NCBI GenBank assembly: GCA_022579005.1
Contig: MU401585.1
Location: 43,578 to 107,577 of the forward strand
Source of the DNA: Poronia punctata
Taxonomy: Eukaryota > Ascomycota > Sordariomycetes > Xylariales > Xylariaceae
Length of the DNA: 64,000 bases
Direction of reading: 5' to 3'
The notes under the pieces: model-generated
What the model saw: the letters and a program-made list of their open reading frames with translations, nothing else
What the model was told of the DNA's origin: nothing
Databases searched by the model: none
Position numbers and translations under genes: made by a program
Shown here: piece by piece, positions 37,475 to 48,119 of the stretch
Position numbering within the stretch: the stretch's first letter is position 1
How the letters are laid out: each line of letters begins with the position of its first letter

Positions 37475-38174
37475 TTGTTTTTTTTTACTTATTTTTGCTT
37501 TAGCTTTAGCTTTAGCTTTAGCTTTTGCTTATGCTTTAGCTTTAGTTTCCTTTTAAATAACTTAAACAAATTAAATAAATTAAATAACTTTTTTAACCTA
37601 AATAATTTAAACGCTTTAAACTTTAAAGTTAGCTACTTTTTTTATTTTAATAATACTAACTTTAAAGTTGCCTTAGTAACTGCTTTTTACTTTAGTATAT
37701 TTTTTAGCATATTTTTTAAAGTTAGCTTTTGCTATTATATCTTTATTTTTTTTAATTTTTAAAGCAAAAAGTCTAGCTAAAACAACATTATAAAAAAGCT
37801 ATTTTTAATAGCTTTATTTATTAATAAGTTAAAGTCGATTTTCTAAGCAAAAAACATTTTTAAATAACGTAATAAGTTTAATAACAAATACAAAACAATA
37901 ATAAACACAAAATAAAAAAACAAGCTAAAATAAATATAAGCTTGTATTTTTATATATATATACTTAATTAAAAAAAGTTTATAATATAATACTTAAATAC
38001 TTAATATACGTTTACTTACTTACTTAAATAAATACTACTTTTTTTATAAAGAAAATATTTTAATTATTTTATTTTTTAAGTACTAAAAATAAGTAAAAAA
38101 GTAAATAAGTTTAACTTTGCTTTTAATATTAAAACTTTTTTTAACAGCAGCTAAATATTTTTAAAGCAATAGTA

Positions 38175-38790
38175 ATAAACTTAAACATAAGTTTAACGCT
38201 AAAAATAAGTTTTTAATGCTAAAAAAAAAATTTAACGCTAAAAATGAATTCTTAACGCTAAAAAGAAAATTTAATAGCAAAAATAAATTTTTAACGCTAA
38301 AAATAAAGTTTAATAATAAAAATAAAATTTAATAATAAAAATAAAATTTAATAATAAAAATAAGTTTTAACGCTAAAAAGAAAATCTAACACTAAAAAAG
38401 TAATTTAATAATATAAATAAATTTTTAATGCTAAAAAAAAAGTTTAACGCTAACTTAATACCTATTTAATACTAACTAAATAATAAATTTAACGCTAATT
38501 AACTATACTTTAAACAATAAAAGCGTTTTTAATATTAAAACTATTTATTTAACGCTAACTTAATATTACTTTAATAATAACGCAAAAATTTAACATTAAA
38601 AGTATAATTTTAACACTAATTAAATATAAGCTTAATAATAACATTTAGTTTTAACGCTAAAAAATAATTTTTAATACTAAAACAAAATTTTTAACGTTTA
38701 TTTACTTTAAACAATAAAATATTTTTAAGCATTAAAATATATTAACGCTTAAAACAGCTTTTAATATATAAAATCGTTACTATTAAAAAA
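38175..38790 (-). repeat. Right AT-rich tandem array of block D
   Basis: About thirty degenerate units, near 18-20 bp, built on TTTAACGCTAAAAATAA. Many units differ by ACGCT to ATGCT, ATACT or AATAAT, mostly C-to-T and G-to-A changes. The complement of the unit shares TTTAGCGTTAAA with the left array. Confidence 0.7.
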
Positions 38791-38859
38791 TATTAATGCT
38801 TTAATTTATAAACTACTTATTTATAATTAAAAATCCCTTAACTATTAATTAACAGTTTA

Positions 38860-40628
38860 ATAGATCTACTTGGTTTTAGTACGGTCCCAAGTACAAAGTC
38901 TGCCTCTGGATCTTCTTTACACTTTACACGTATATAACCTACTTATACGCTAAATTACATGCTTAATATAAAGCTTTTGTTTTGCAAAAAGGCTAAGGGC
39001 AACCCTGGCTAGCATAGGCAGCAAGGGAAGAAAGCGCAGCAATAGCAGGTCAGCAGGTCGGCACATTAGCAATTCGGTATACAATAGGCTATAGCATATG
39101 CCTTACCTTCGCGGCGGCGGCGGCGCGGCTTTGAAGAGTAGGAATATACGTAAGTGGATTTATAGTGCTAGGTAGGTACCTAAATGATTGCAGTAGAGCA
39201 AACACATGTCGACCAGATGGTTGCCGCCTGGAAGGTGGGTATAGGTTAATTTCATCCCCCCCAACCCAAACAACAACAGCAACAACTCTCTACTCGTATA
39301 AATATTTATTGTCGGGAGTCACTGTATTTACAGAGTTGCAAGTTCACAATAGATACAGATACGTTCCTGGTTGAAGTCTGTTCCTTTTTCCTTACGTGTA
39401 CGTGTAGATATTGAGTATCATAGAAGCTAGGTTCTTCAGGCCTCTTAATGTTCCCGTCGTTGGCTAACCTCGTGACTTGCATTTGTCCTGATACCATGAC
39501 TAATAACAGGAACTAGGAGAAGGAGAAAACATATTCACTTTTTTATACGAGTAGTAGGTATACAATACTAGCATGTCTAGGTCTAAGGTGGGCTAGCCTT
39601 ACCAAGTTCCCTATCTCTCTGTCTATAAGAACTCTTTACTTATTGACTGGGAACAGTCTTGCTCTCTCAGAGTGGTAAGGCTATCAGACTTTATAAATGA
39701 TATGTGTATCCGCACGCAAGATATGGCCCCTCCCTGCTTATTTATTCCAAGCCTCCAGCGCGTAATAATGTGCTCGCCTGCATACCAGTACATTGCATAA
39801 AGAGCTTGTTATGTTTTTCCATTTTCTGCACAACGCTGAGCGGCTCTGAGTTAAAGTGGTCTACATAACCTATACCTACCGTAATTGGATTTCTACATAT
39901 TACTAGGTAAGGTAGATTGTGTGATTGTCGTTAGCTCAACAAGACGGAAAGTAGGTACGTAATACGTGTACTTGTAGGTCCTCCTATTCTTGGAGTATCC
40001 ACGTCGTGGCTACACGTATGTGTGACTCGGTGTTTGTTTCCATTTCGATGTGTCTAATAAAGTTAGGGCTTATTTCTTGACCACTATTTAAAGACAGCTC
40101 TAGCTCGATCAATATTAGTGTCGTCTGGTTCTTCTGCAGACTTGTATTACTAATCGGGGGCCAAACTAGATTCCCAACCTACAACCGACCCGTTCCGGAC
40201 CAGTTTCAGCTTTAAATTTGGACCAGGCCGGACTGGTATCTAGAGCTGAACAGGCTGAACAGGCACACAGGGGACAGGGTGGTGAATCCGTATTGTGAAT
40301 GACTGGTCTACTGCTACCAAGACCGGCGGACATGGCGGTTCCCAGCCATCTCTCTGATCCCGTCCTAGTCGACGGCCATGCACAAGAATCCGGCAGGCTA
40401 CAAACACCCAAAAATAGATCTAACTTGCGAAGATAATCCTGCTTCAGCAGCCCTGGGGTTTCTTGGCTTCTATCTTAGATATGCCCATTGCCGGAGTTTA
40501 GGTGAGTTAGCTGGAGAATATATATATAATGGGTAAATCTGCCTGTTTTGCGTAGACTACGACTATTTCTTGGTGCCAAACTCTTCTTATTAACTTACAT
40601 TTCTCCTGGCTTGTCACTTACCTACGCC
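38860..40628. other. Intergenic region between block D and the membrane-protein gene
   Basis: About 1.8 kb of ordinary composition. It contains a short GGC trinucleotide run (39111-39129). The small ORFs 39165-39374 and 40166-40411 have no supporting features. The right end holds the promoter of the downstream gene. Confidence 0.45.
40517..40530 (+). promoter_or_regulatory. TATA-like element upstream of the membrane-protein gene
   Basis: AATATATATATAAT about 100 bp before the ATG at 40629, in otherwise GC-normal sequence. The position is plausible for a fungal TATA box; function is inference. Confidence 0.4.
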
Positions 40629-41946
40629 ATGAAGTTGGTCACAGCTGGCTTTGCAACTCTGGTTACCTTGCTATCGGCAGTGAAAGCCACGCCGACCCAT
40701 CAGTTTGATCACTTCTTCCCGGGGTGGAATAATGATGTCCAGAAGATACTGAGCGAGAACTGTTCTGATGTATATGCCGAATATCGGACAGGCAAGGTCA
40801 ACTACACTTTGGGGAGACAATCACTTGTAACTCCAGTGACAGATTGTATTCTAAATGTTTTTGGCGAGACCAAGAAGGCCGAACGTAAGCAACATCTTAC
40901 CTATATGTCACAGACAAGGAAACCCCCCAGTGACAAATATCTGTTTCCCCTTTTTATGATTCTTATTTCCTTCACACGATATTCTTTTTCCCCTTCATCC
41001 CGGTCCACTTATCTGCGACCAACTTGCACCAAGCTCAGACTAACACACGACAGTGGCCGTCGGTTCTCTCATCCTAGGTCTAATACCGACCATTCTACAG
41101 ACAATTGGGAGCTCGACCATTGAAACGGCCCTTGTTGGAATCCGGCGGCCTTTGCTAGGTATCATGATTGCGGCCGGAAGTCCGACAGTATCGATGATGA
41201 AGACAAAGGACTTTGCAGAGGGCATTGCTACATACGTCAACGGAGATTCTTCCAGAGACATAGGCATTGACTTCCTCCGCACAAGTCGGCGGCGAGGGCT
41301 ATGGGCGGCCATCATCGCCATCCTGCAATATCTCGCCGTGGCGGGCGCCTTGGGCAACGTGGGCCACCTTGCTTGGCAGTTGGGGGTGAATGCTGTTGCC
41401 GTGTTTGCCCGCGACACGATATTTGCCGTTCCATTGTGGACGGCAGGTGCTGGTATTATTCACTTCGCTGGTATCTTGGCTATACGGCTACGCACACGGC
41501 TCGTGCACGTCGAGGACAGTTATGGTGCAAAGTGGGCAAGACCCCTAGACACGAGCGTCCCGATACAACTACTTCCGTCTATATTCCATCCCACAATGAG
41601 GCTTGTGATTCGTGATATCAGCAAAGAGAAGATATATCATGCCCTCTTCTACGCGCTAACGTGGATGATCAATATCGGCATCATAGCACAGGTGTCTTTT
41701 GGCACGCTTGTCCTTTCAGGCTTGCTGTTCTTCAGCATTACCGACACGCTGATCATCGTCGCCAGATACACCCTAAGTGCTATAGTCTGCCGAGCAGTGG
41801 TGAGATTTGAGCTGGCCGGTATGCTGGTATCGATGGTGCCTTCCGAACCCCAAGGAACAGGAGCCCCGAAGGAGGCGGAACAGGCTGGACTTACAAGTAC
41901 TGACTGGAAAGAAGCGCGAGAACAAGAATTGTATCTCGGGAATTGA
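40629..41946 (+). CDS. Fungal multi-pass membrane protein with signal peptide, unknown function
   Basis: Two exons, 40629-40884 and 41054-41946, give 382 aa; the intron is GTAAGC..CGACAG. A signal peptide (MKLVTAGFATLVTLLSAVKA) precedes a short extracellular domain. That domain has C45 and C73 and N-glycosylation sequons at 44-46 and 58-60. Then follow about five to six membrane segments, the first LAVGSLILGLIPTIL just after the splice, the second RRPLLGIMIAAGSPTV. The architecture (Cys-containing ectodomain, LGL.PTIL..GSS, RRPLL...AAGSP) matches a large uncharacterised family common in plant- and insect-associated ascomycetes. I know of no assigned role. The signal peptide begins at the first true ATG of the frame. 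The C-terminal 40 residues are hydrophilic and probably cytoplasmic. Confidence 0.82.
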
Positions 41947-42914
41947 ATGCTACGCGGCCGGGGTTGGTTGAGATATTTAGTACAACTCGTCCACATCCCA
42001 CACCACCCGAGACGGAAACTGGAATTTAAATTGAGTTGGTCATCTTGTTAGCCCTTTGGCCGTGTTATTGTCCGTCTTGGCCATAGAGCAACTTCCTGGC
42101 GGACTTTTACCTGGGTAGCACGGCGCAGGCAGCAGCAAATATATACATAATACTATACATACTTTTAAATGTGTTAACCGTTCCTTTTTCGACTTATCTC
42201 CAGGTTTGAAGGGCACGTGTTTATGACAAATATACTACTTACCTTAGGTAGGAGGTAGACATACCTAACCTATCTACTTGTGTATATGTGAGATGGCCTT
42301 GACAGGAATCACAAGGGGAGGAGGATGTACGGATATCTACATATATGTATCTACCATGTTTCACGTTTGGAATACCTACATATCTAGTAAATGCTTAAAT
42401 CCGTACGCATATCTACAATACAGTAAATACTGTACTACGGTCAACCTATGTATTTGAGGGAGATACTCGTAGGTAATGCATCACCATTGTTATAGTACAT
42501 ATGGGTTGGGAGTCTTGTAAATGAGTGATATGTAGGTAGGTTAGAGATGCGTAAAACACCCAGAGTCTTTTGTTAGATCGTCCTTTACATCTTATCATTA
42601 GTACGAGTAATGATGGACAGTTTTCCCCGGATTTACATTGGCAGTCCAAGTATCCATGTAGCCAGACCTAGTGGATCTGCCGAACTACCGACCCGAAAAA
42701 CGGCCATAAGGAAAGAGCCTCGGCTGAATGCGAATGCGATGAATTCTAAACAGTTAGGTTTCGGGCATCCCATGCAATCCTTTTTCTCCCTTCGCCTTCT
42801 GGACCCGTCTCTCACCTTCCGTCACGACCTTCTTGTACTTGATAACTGTCGCTTAAGCAGTGCTCAATTAGCTCTCAAATCCTGCTCACCACAGCAGACG
42901 GGACAGCAGATAAG
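41947..42914. other. Intergenic region with the thiolase promoter
   Basis: About 970 bp. The centre (42230-42560) is rich in TAGGTA, TACATA and ACCTAC words. A CCTCGG hexamer lies at 42718-42723. The ORF at 42610-43041 overlaps the thiolase start in another frame and is not supported. Confidence 0.5.
42718..42723 (+). promoter_or_regulatory. CCTCGG, possible FarA/FarB fatty-acid response element
   Basis: CCTCGG is the core site bound by the Zn2Cys6 activators FarA and FarB, which induce beta-oxidation genes in Aspergillus and relatives. It lies 192 bp upstream of the thiolase ATG. A hexamer occurs by chance often, so the context is the main support. Confidence 0.45.
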
Positions 42915-44348
42915 ATGGCTGCCGAACGAGTTTCCTCGCTGCTCAAGCAGTTATCACCAAATAATCCGGTGGCGGCCATGTAAGTTTCTGTCTACCCCTC
43001 CATCTAAGCCTAAGCCCACTCGGTATTTGGGAGAAGCCTGACTGAGCTGTCTATTTTATCCGCCCAATTGCAGAACATCGAAAACCCCAGATGATATTGT
43101 CATTACATTGGCGATCCGGACCCCGCTATGCAAGGGAAAGAAAGGCGGTTTCAAAGATACGAGTCTCGAGTATCTGATGTACGCTATCCTCAAGGCTACA
43201 CGCGAGCGCATGGGCTTCTCGCCTGAGCTTGTGGAGGACATCACCATGGGAAATGTGCGTTAATTCTTGACCGAATCGGACAAATCGTGGGAATGTTTTC
43301 CGGCGACGAGATGGTGTAAGACTAACGATGTTGCTTGTACGTGTAGGTGTCTGATGCTAAAGCGGCGTACAAGACTCGGGCCGCAGCGCTAGCCGCTGGC
43401 TTCCCGAATACGGCGGGCGCCTCTTCGGTGAACAGATTCTGCTCCTCCGGCCTAAAGGCTGTGGCCGACGTCGCCCACTCGATCGCTCAAGGCTCCATCG
43501 AGATCGGCATTGCTGGAGGCGCGGAGTCGATGACAATAGGTGGAGACGCTTTACAGAACCCCTTCGATGAAGAAGTCCTCAAGTATAGCCAGGAAGCTCG
43601 GGACTGCATGGAACCCATGGGTTGGACCAGCGAGAACGTCGCGCGCGACTTTGGCCTGACCCGCGAGGTGATCGACGAGTATGCCGCCGAGAGTTATCGC
43701 CGCGCAGAGGCCGCGCAGAGAGCTGGCTGGTTCGACGACGAGATCGTGCCCATCACGACCAAGATCAAGGGTCCCGATGGCGAGCTGAAGACCGTCACTC
43801 TTACCAAGGATGAGGGCATCCGCCCTGGGACGACGGCCGCAGGCCTGGGCAAGATTCGCGCAGCATTCCCTCAGTGGGGCCCCATGACCACTGGCGGCAA
43901 CGCCAGCCAAGTTACCGACGGCGCATCCGCTGTAGTGGTGATGAAGCGTTCCAAGGCCATCCAGCTTGGCCTGCCGGTGCTGGCCAAGTACGTCGGCTCG
44001 ACCGTTGCCGGCCTGCCACCCAGAATCATGGGTATCGGTCCTACGGTCGCCATCCCCAAGCTATTAAAGCAGTACAACCTCAGCTTAGACGACTGTGATG
44101 TGGTTGAGGTCAATGAGGCGTTCGGAACCATGGCCGTCTATACGAAGGACTTCCTGAACCTGGACTGGGCCAAGATGAACCCACGCGGCGGTGCCATCGC
44201 ACTCGGCCATCCGCTCGGCAGCACGGGTTCGAGACAAATTGTCACCGGTCTGAGCGAGTGCCGGCGAACGAAGAAGAAGATTTTACTAACTAGTATGTGC
44301 ATTGGCACTGGCATGGGCATGGCTGGATTGTTTGTTAATGAGCAATAA
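42915..44348 (+). CDS. POT1: Peroxisomal 3-ketoacyl-CoA thiolase
   Basis: Three exons, 42915-42979, 43074-43254 and 43347-44348, give 415 aa, near the 417 of yeast Pot1. Introns are GTAAGT..TTGCAG and GTGCGT..TGTAG. The enzyme performs the last step of beta-oxidation, cleaving 3-ketoacyl-CoA to acetyl-CoA and a shortened acyl-CoA. Residues 5-13, RVSSLLKQL, fit the peroxisomal PTS2 consensus R(L/V/I/Q)xx(L/V/I)(L/S/G/A)x(H/Q)(L/A) at every position. Catalytic residues are C114 in NRFCSSGL, H370 in GHPLG and C400 in SMCIGTGMG. NEAFG begins at 338. The short first exon matters because it carries the whole targeting signal. A CCTCGG upstream suggests induction by fatty acids. Confidence 0.97.
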
Positions 44349-44752
44349 GGTGTTTGCTTATCGTCTGTGGAGTAATGATATAAACTTTGCTACCTTTGTC
44401 TTTCCGGTAATTGTGGCGTTCGTAAAGTAAAGAGCATGATGCCCTCGCATATTGCATGAATATTGCCACATTTGATTATATAAGGTTTGAGCCGCCGAAG
44501 GCGCTGCATTACCCTGAAGAAGCCGTCGTACTAATTAGAGAAGCCCGCGATCACCATTGGCGTCCAAACCCCTGATATCCCGTCATACGCCAGCTACCCA
44601 AAGTCGTCGTGAACCTTAGACATTGGTACCCTCTATGCTACCCCAGTCGTGAAATACATATAGATACATATCACCCATATACCCTTTTTAGGCCTTCCAA
44701 GGCCGGGACATCAGTTGCCAACTTCATCGGGCCCCAACCACCGCACCGTGTC
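44349..44752. other. Convergent 3' region between thiolase and GH128 genes
   Basis: 404 bp between two converging stop codons. No ORF or repeat. Confidence 0.5.
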
Positions 44753-45831
44753 TCAAGCAAAATGTACCCCAACAAGTGCTAGGGCGAGAGCTAGGAGCAC
44801 GTGGGCCTGGTTCTGCGCCCCCGTCCCAGTCTGAGGCTCCACGCCAGTGGCAGCACCTCCAAGGTACCACGAGCCGATATCTGTCAGTTGGCCGTCGTTG
44901 TTGAGCATGACAACGTTGGGGCCCACATTACTGTCTTCCGAGCGGAAGGCGCCGAAATAACTATATCGCGCCACGTTCTCCAGGCGATCGAGATACTCCA
45001 GAGTCGTGTTGAAGAAGGCCTGAGTGACGTCGAGATCCTGGTCGTTCAAGGCAAACTCCGTAACCCACTGAGGTTTATTAGGGAAACTGCGAAAGCACTC
45101 GTATGTCAGCTTCGTGGCCAGCGGTTTCTTTCTCCTCTTCCCCCCATTATACTACCGAGGACGTTCTTTGAAGCATTATAAGAGCAGGGGGTGGCGGGGG
45201 GATGGACGATGACGTACGCAGCCGAATATTCACCTAGGTGGCTCGCTAGGCCTTCGAAATTTCCATACCAATGGATAGTGACGAAATCGTATGTACAATT
45301 TCTCGCCTGGTCGTCGGTGCTCAAAAGTGCCGAGCATTCGGCGAGGAACTGCCGCAGCCAGGGAATGCCGCTTCGGCCTCCGGTACATGCCGGCAACCCG
45401 ACTCTGACCCCCTTCTCCCGTAAAGGCGCGATGTTCCGCACCCACACCTCGGCCGCAGTCGCCGGGTCGATGCTGCTGCCTCCCGTCCCCGACGTACCGT
45501 CGGGCTCATTGAAGCCTAACACATGTTGGATGTCGCGACCGCCGTTGATGAGATCGTTGACTGAGTCAAGGAAGGACGTGTCATCAATGGCGCCCCAGAG
45601 CATCGGCACAAACTCGAAATCCTCCTGCGGCTTATCGCCGTATAAGGGCAAAGGTGCCGCTCCATAGTTGTAGTACCACGTTAAGTCCGCTCCATCCCTA
45701 ACCCATATTTTATCATCGTCAATAACATGTCCGGTGCTAGTCGAAACGGACAAGAGACCGCGCTTGCTCGATTGTGTCTGGGCATCCACAACTGCCAAGG
45801 TTGCGACGAGAGGAGCAAATGATCGACGCAT
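44753..45831 (-). CDS. GH128-type endo-beta-1,3-glucanase, probably GPI-anchored
   Basis: Two exons, 45831-45218 and 45086-44753, give 315 aa; the intron runs from GTACGT to TTCGCAG. A signal peptide (about 1-17) leads into a glycosyl hydrolase catalytic core of the Asl1/GH128 type. Key motifs are GFNEPDG (acid/base E109), TIHWYG and WVTEFAL (nucleophile E215), typical of this TIM-barrel family. WVTEFA follows directly on the splice junction. The C-terminus has a Thr/Gly/Gln-rich spacer and then a hydrophobic tail, HVLLALALALVGVHF, which looks like a GPI-attachment signal. Such proteins remodel or degrade beta-1,3-glucan of the fungal wall. The ATG at 45831 is the only true ATG that gives a signal peptide. 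Exact substrate preference cannot be read from sequence. Confidence 0.9.
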
Positions 45832-47222
45832 AGCAAAAGTTTCTCCGGAGAACGATAATCCAACGAGGGGTTGGGCACGCGCAGGGTTACCCTTCTCTGG
45901 ACAAGCGCCAGTGCTACCCAGCAAAAGAAACGGTTTGGCGGGGGTTACCTAACCTTAAACTAGGTAGTACAGTACGTAGGAAGCAAGGATGGGGGCCAGC
46001 CGCCGGATAGAGCGGAGAAAGCGCAATGAAGACGAGTAGGATGGTGTATGTACGCGTTCGTAGCTTGACGACGCTCAGAATAGCAAGAATCTGCGCATCG
46101 TTCCGGGGCGACAGAGAAGTATACGAGGAGGGAAGGGAAGGGAAGGAGAGAGAAGGAAGGGGAAATCAGCCGGGCGGAGGGCTGAAGCTCAGAACACCAT
46201 AAATTATATACTGGGTGTATTTATATATTTCTGACAGGTACTTTGCGGCTGGCCACGGGAATCAGCGTTGGCAATGTGTTGCGTTTGCAAGAGTTACCCG
46301 TCGGCTTGAGCGCCTCACCGGCCGCCCCTAACCTGCCCACTCGTAGGTACCTAAGTCCCAAATTTCTCAGCTGAATTAGACATGCAGGACCGGAATATCT
46401 GGATTGTGAAGCGGGTTTTCTAACGCAGCTTCTGCAGCTGCGTTCCTGGTGCCCATCCAATCGTGCCAAAATAAATAGCATATGCATTGTCAAATTAAGC
46501 CCAGACAGCGTGGCGTGTTGGCCTAGATGCCAATTTCTGTTGGACGACGGAAAGGGCAATCCGCCAGAGAATACGTACAGGCCTGCCGCGCGTTTGTCGA
46601 TACTCGTAGTTATATACGGGATAAAACGCCCCTAAGGCTCTAATATGCAATACACACCAAGTAATTACCTTCAAATATCCAGATGTAGATCACCTACCTA
46701 AGTGCCATTTGCACACGTGCCTATAATGCAATGTACGATATGTGCGATAACATATTAGGTAGTAGGTATTACGATCCACTAGGTTCGGTACGTAACACTG
46801 GACAATAGAAGGGTTGAGCACTTTCCTAAGAATATAAAACCACTTCCAACTACCTTATAGAAACAACGACCTACCAGACCGTTGACCAATAAGTACCTAC
46901 TCTGGGAAATGAACTAGCAGTACATTTAGCACCGATTCAACGTTTATTATATGCATGCAAAAAAAAGGAACCGGTCAATGCGTGAATAATAGTTTATTGA
47001 ACTGTGCGTAGTTCATGTACATGGAGGCATAAGTCTCGATGAGCTAGCTATCTGGACTCTGAGGCGCTGGCCATATCTTGTTGGCGCAAACGACCGAGTC
47101 AAATTTATCCCTGCAGCCCTACTTCCAGTGGGGGTGCGGCATCGTGTTAATCCAAGTCCTTAGTATATTAAGCCCCGGTGTGGTGTCTGCTGTCGTATAT
47201 GTGTACAGGACAAGCGGTTGGA
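45832..47222. other. Intergenic region between GH128 and carbonic anhydrase genes
   Basis: About 1.4 kb. It contains a pure purine tract at 46125-46165 upstream of the GH128 gene. ORF 46221-46559 (minus) has no family features. The remainder, 46600-47200, is A+T-leaning with TACCTA words; part of it must be the 3' UTR of the carbonic anhydrase gene. Confidence 0.45.
46125..46165 (-). promoter_or_regulatory. 41-nt polypurine/polypyrimidine tract in the GH128 promoter
   Basis: 41 consecutive purines on the plus strand, including GGGAAGGGAAGGGAAGG, so a CT tract on the coding strand of the GH128 gene, about 300 bp before its ATG. CT-rich tracts are common in fungal promoters. The spaced G runs could also form a quadruplex; both roles are inference. 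Confidence 0.4.
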
Positions 47223-48119
47223 TCAGCTCTCGGTGAGATTGTATATCTTCTGGATGCTCTCGAGCATCTCTTTGTGGTTGATTTTAAGGTCCTTCAACAG
47301 TCCATCTTCAAACCCGAATACCCAGCCGTGGACGACGGGGTATTGGTTCTTGGCGTACGACTGCTGGACGGCAGCGGTCTTGATGACATTACGGCACTGC
47401 TCCTGAACGCTTAGCTCAACAAGACGGTTGTACCGGGCGGACTCGTCCGAAATGGCATCTAGCTCCTTCTCGTGGAGCCGATAGACGTCACGGATATTGC
47501 GGAGCCAAGGGTTTAATAGGCCCAGGTCCTTGGGCGTCATGGCGGCCTTCACGCCACCACAGCCGTAGTGGCCGCAGACGATTATGTGCTTGACGTGGAG
47601 ATGGCATACGGCATACTCGATGACACTCATAACGTTCAGGTCGGTGTTGACCACCAGATTGGCAATGTTGCGGTGAATGAAGGCCTCGCCGGGTTGAAGG
47701 CCTGCAATCTGCTCCGCAGGGATACGAGAGTCGCTGCATCCAATCCAGAGATACTCGGGACTCTGCCCTGCACTCAGCTTAGCGAAGAAATCGGGATCCT
47801 TCTCTCGCTGCCCGGCGGCCCATGACTGGTTGTGCTCGAACAGACGGTCATGAGTCTGCTGGAGATACTGGGAAATATCTGAAGGGGACATGGTACCAGC
47901 GTTGGCGTCCTCGGCGGCTTTTTTTATGCAGTTGCTACTTCCACTATCCTTGGTTTTGTTGTTCCTGCCGAAATGGCCGCAATGACGTTGTTGAAAACTT
48001 GGAAGTCTGAGTACTGCTGAAGCGGGAACGATGTTGGGGCTTCGTCTTTTCAGGGATGCGGAGAGCAGAGGAGAAGGTGGGCTGCAGCCCACTCGGCCTC
48101 GAAAGATCCGGCCTATCAT
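47223..48119 (-). CDS. NCE103: Beta-class carbonic anhydrase, mitochondrial form
   Basis: One exon of 298 aa from the ATG at 48119. The enzyme interconverts CO2 and bicarbonate, supplying bicarbonate for carboxylases and taking part in CO2 sensing. The zinc site is complete: C128 with the D130/R132 dyad in IGCSDSRIPAE, H184 and C187 in CGHYGCGG. Conserved FIHRNIANLV and HGWVFGFEDGLL are present. The first 75 residues are Arg/Ser-rich without acidic residues up to about 57, as in a mitochondrial presequence. An in-frame ATG at residue 77 (MSPSDISQYL) starts right at the catalytic domain and could give a cytosolic form, so one gene may serve two compartments by alternative starts. No intron is needed. 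Confidence 0.95.
   Translation of the reverse strand: MIGRIFRGRVGCSPPSPLLSASLKRRSPNIVPASAVLRLPSFQQRHCGHFGRNNKTKDSGSSNCIKKAAEDANAGTMSPSDISQYLQQTHDRLFEHNQSWAAGQREKDPDFFAKLSAGQSPEYLWIGCSDSRIPAEQIAGLQPGEAFIHRNIANLVVNTDLNVMSVIEYAVCHLHVKHIIVCGHYGCGGVKAAMTPKDLGLLNPWLRNIRDVYRLHEKELDAISDESARYNRLVELSVQEQCRNVIKTAAVQQSYAKNQYPVVHGWVFGFEDGLLKDLKINHKEMLESIQKIYNLTES

Larger units (their letters stand above)
29032..38859. mobile_element. AT block D: large RIP-mutated element with inverted ends
   Basis: A 9.8-kb A+T-rich block. Its edges carry an imperfect 18-bp inverted repeat: TAAACTGTAAATTTACAG at 29032-29049 and the complement of TAAACTGTTAATTAATAG at 38842-38859 (15 of 18 match). Just inside each end is an AT-rich tandem array, at 29300-29720 and 38175-38790. 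The arrays share the core TTTAGCGTTAAA in opposite orientation. The middle carries decayed coding sequence on the minus strand (34146-34307, 35357-36555 and about 37391-37550). Together this suggests one large DNA transposon rather than a pile of fragments, but no known transposase family could be named. A nested structure remains possible. Confidence 0.5.

Noticed and set aside
37412..37762. Leu/Phe/Ser-rich plus-strand ORF resembling a membrane protein
   Set aside because: Antisense of the Lys-Pro-Ala and Lys-Ala repeats; the T-rich strand yields Phe and Leu in any frame.
29300..38790. CRISPR-like or centromeric satellite interpretation of the two AT arrays
   Set aside because: Units are short and degenerate with no constant spacer, differences are RIP-type, and the organism is a fungus. 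The mirror-image placement fits transposon ends better.
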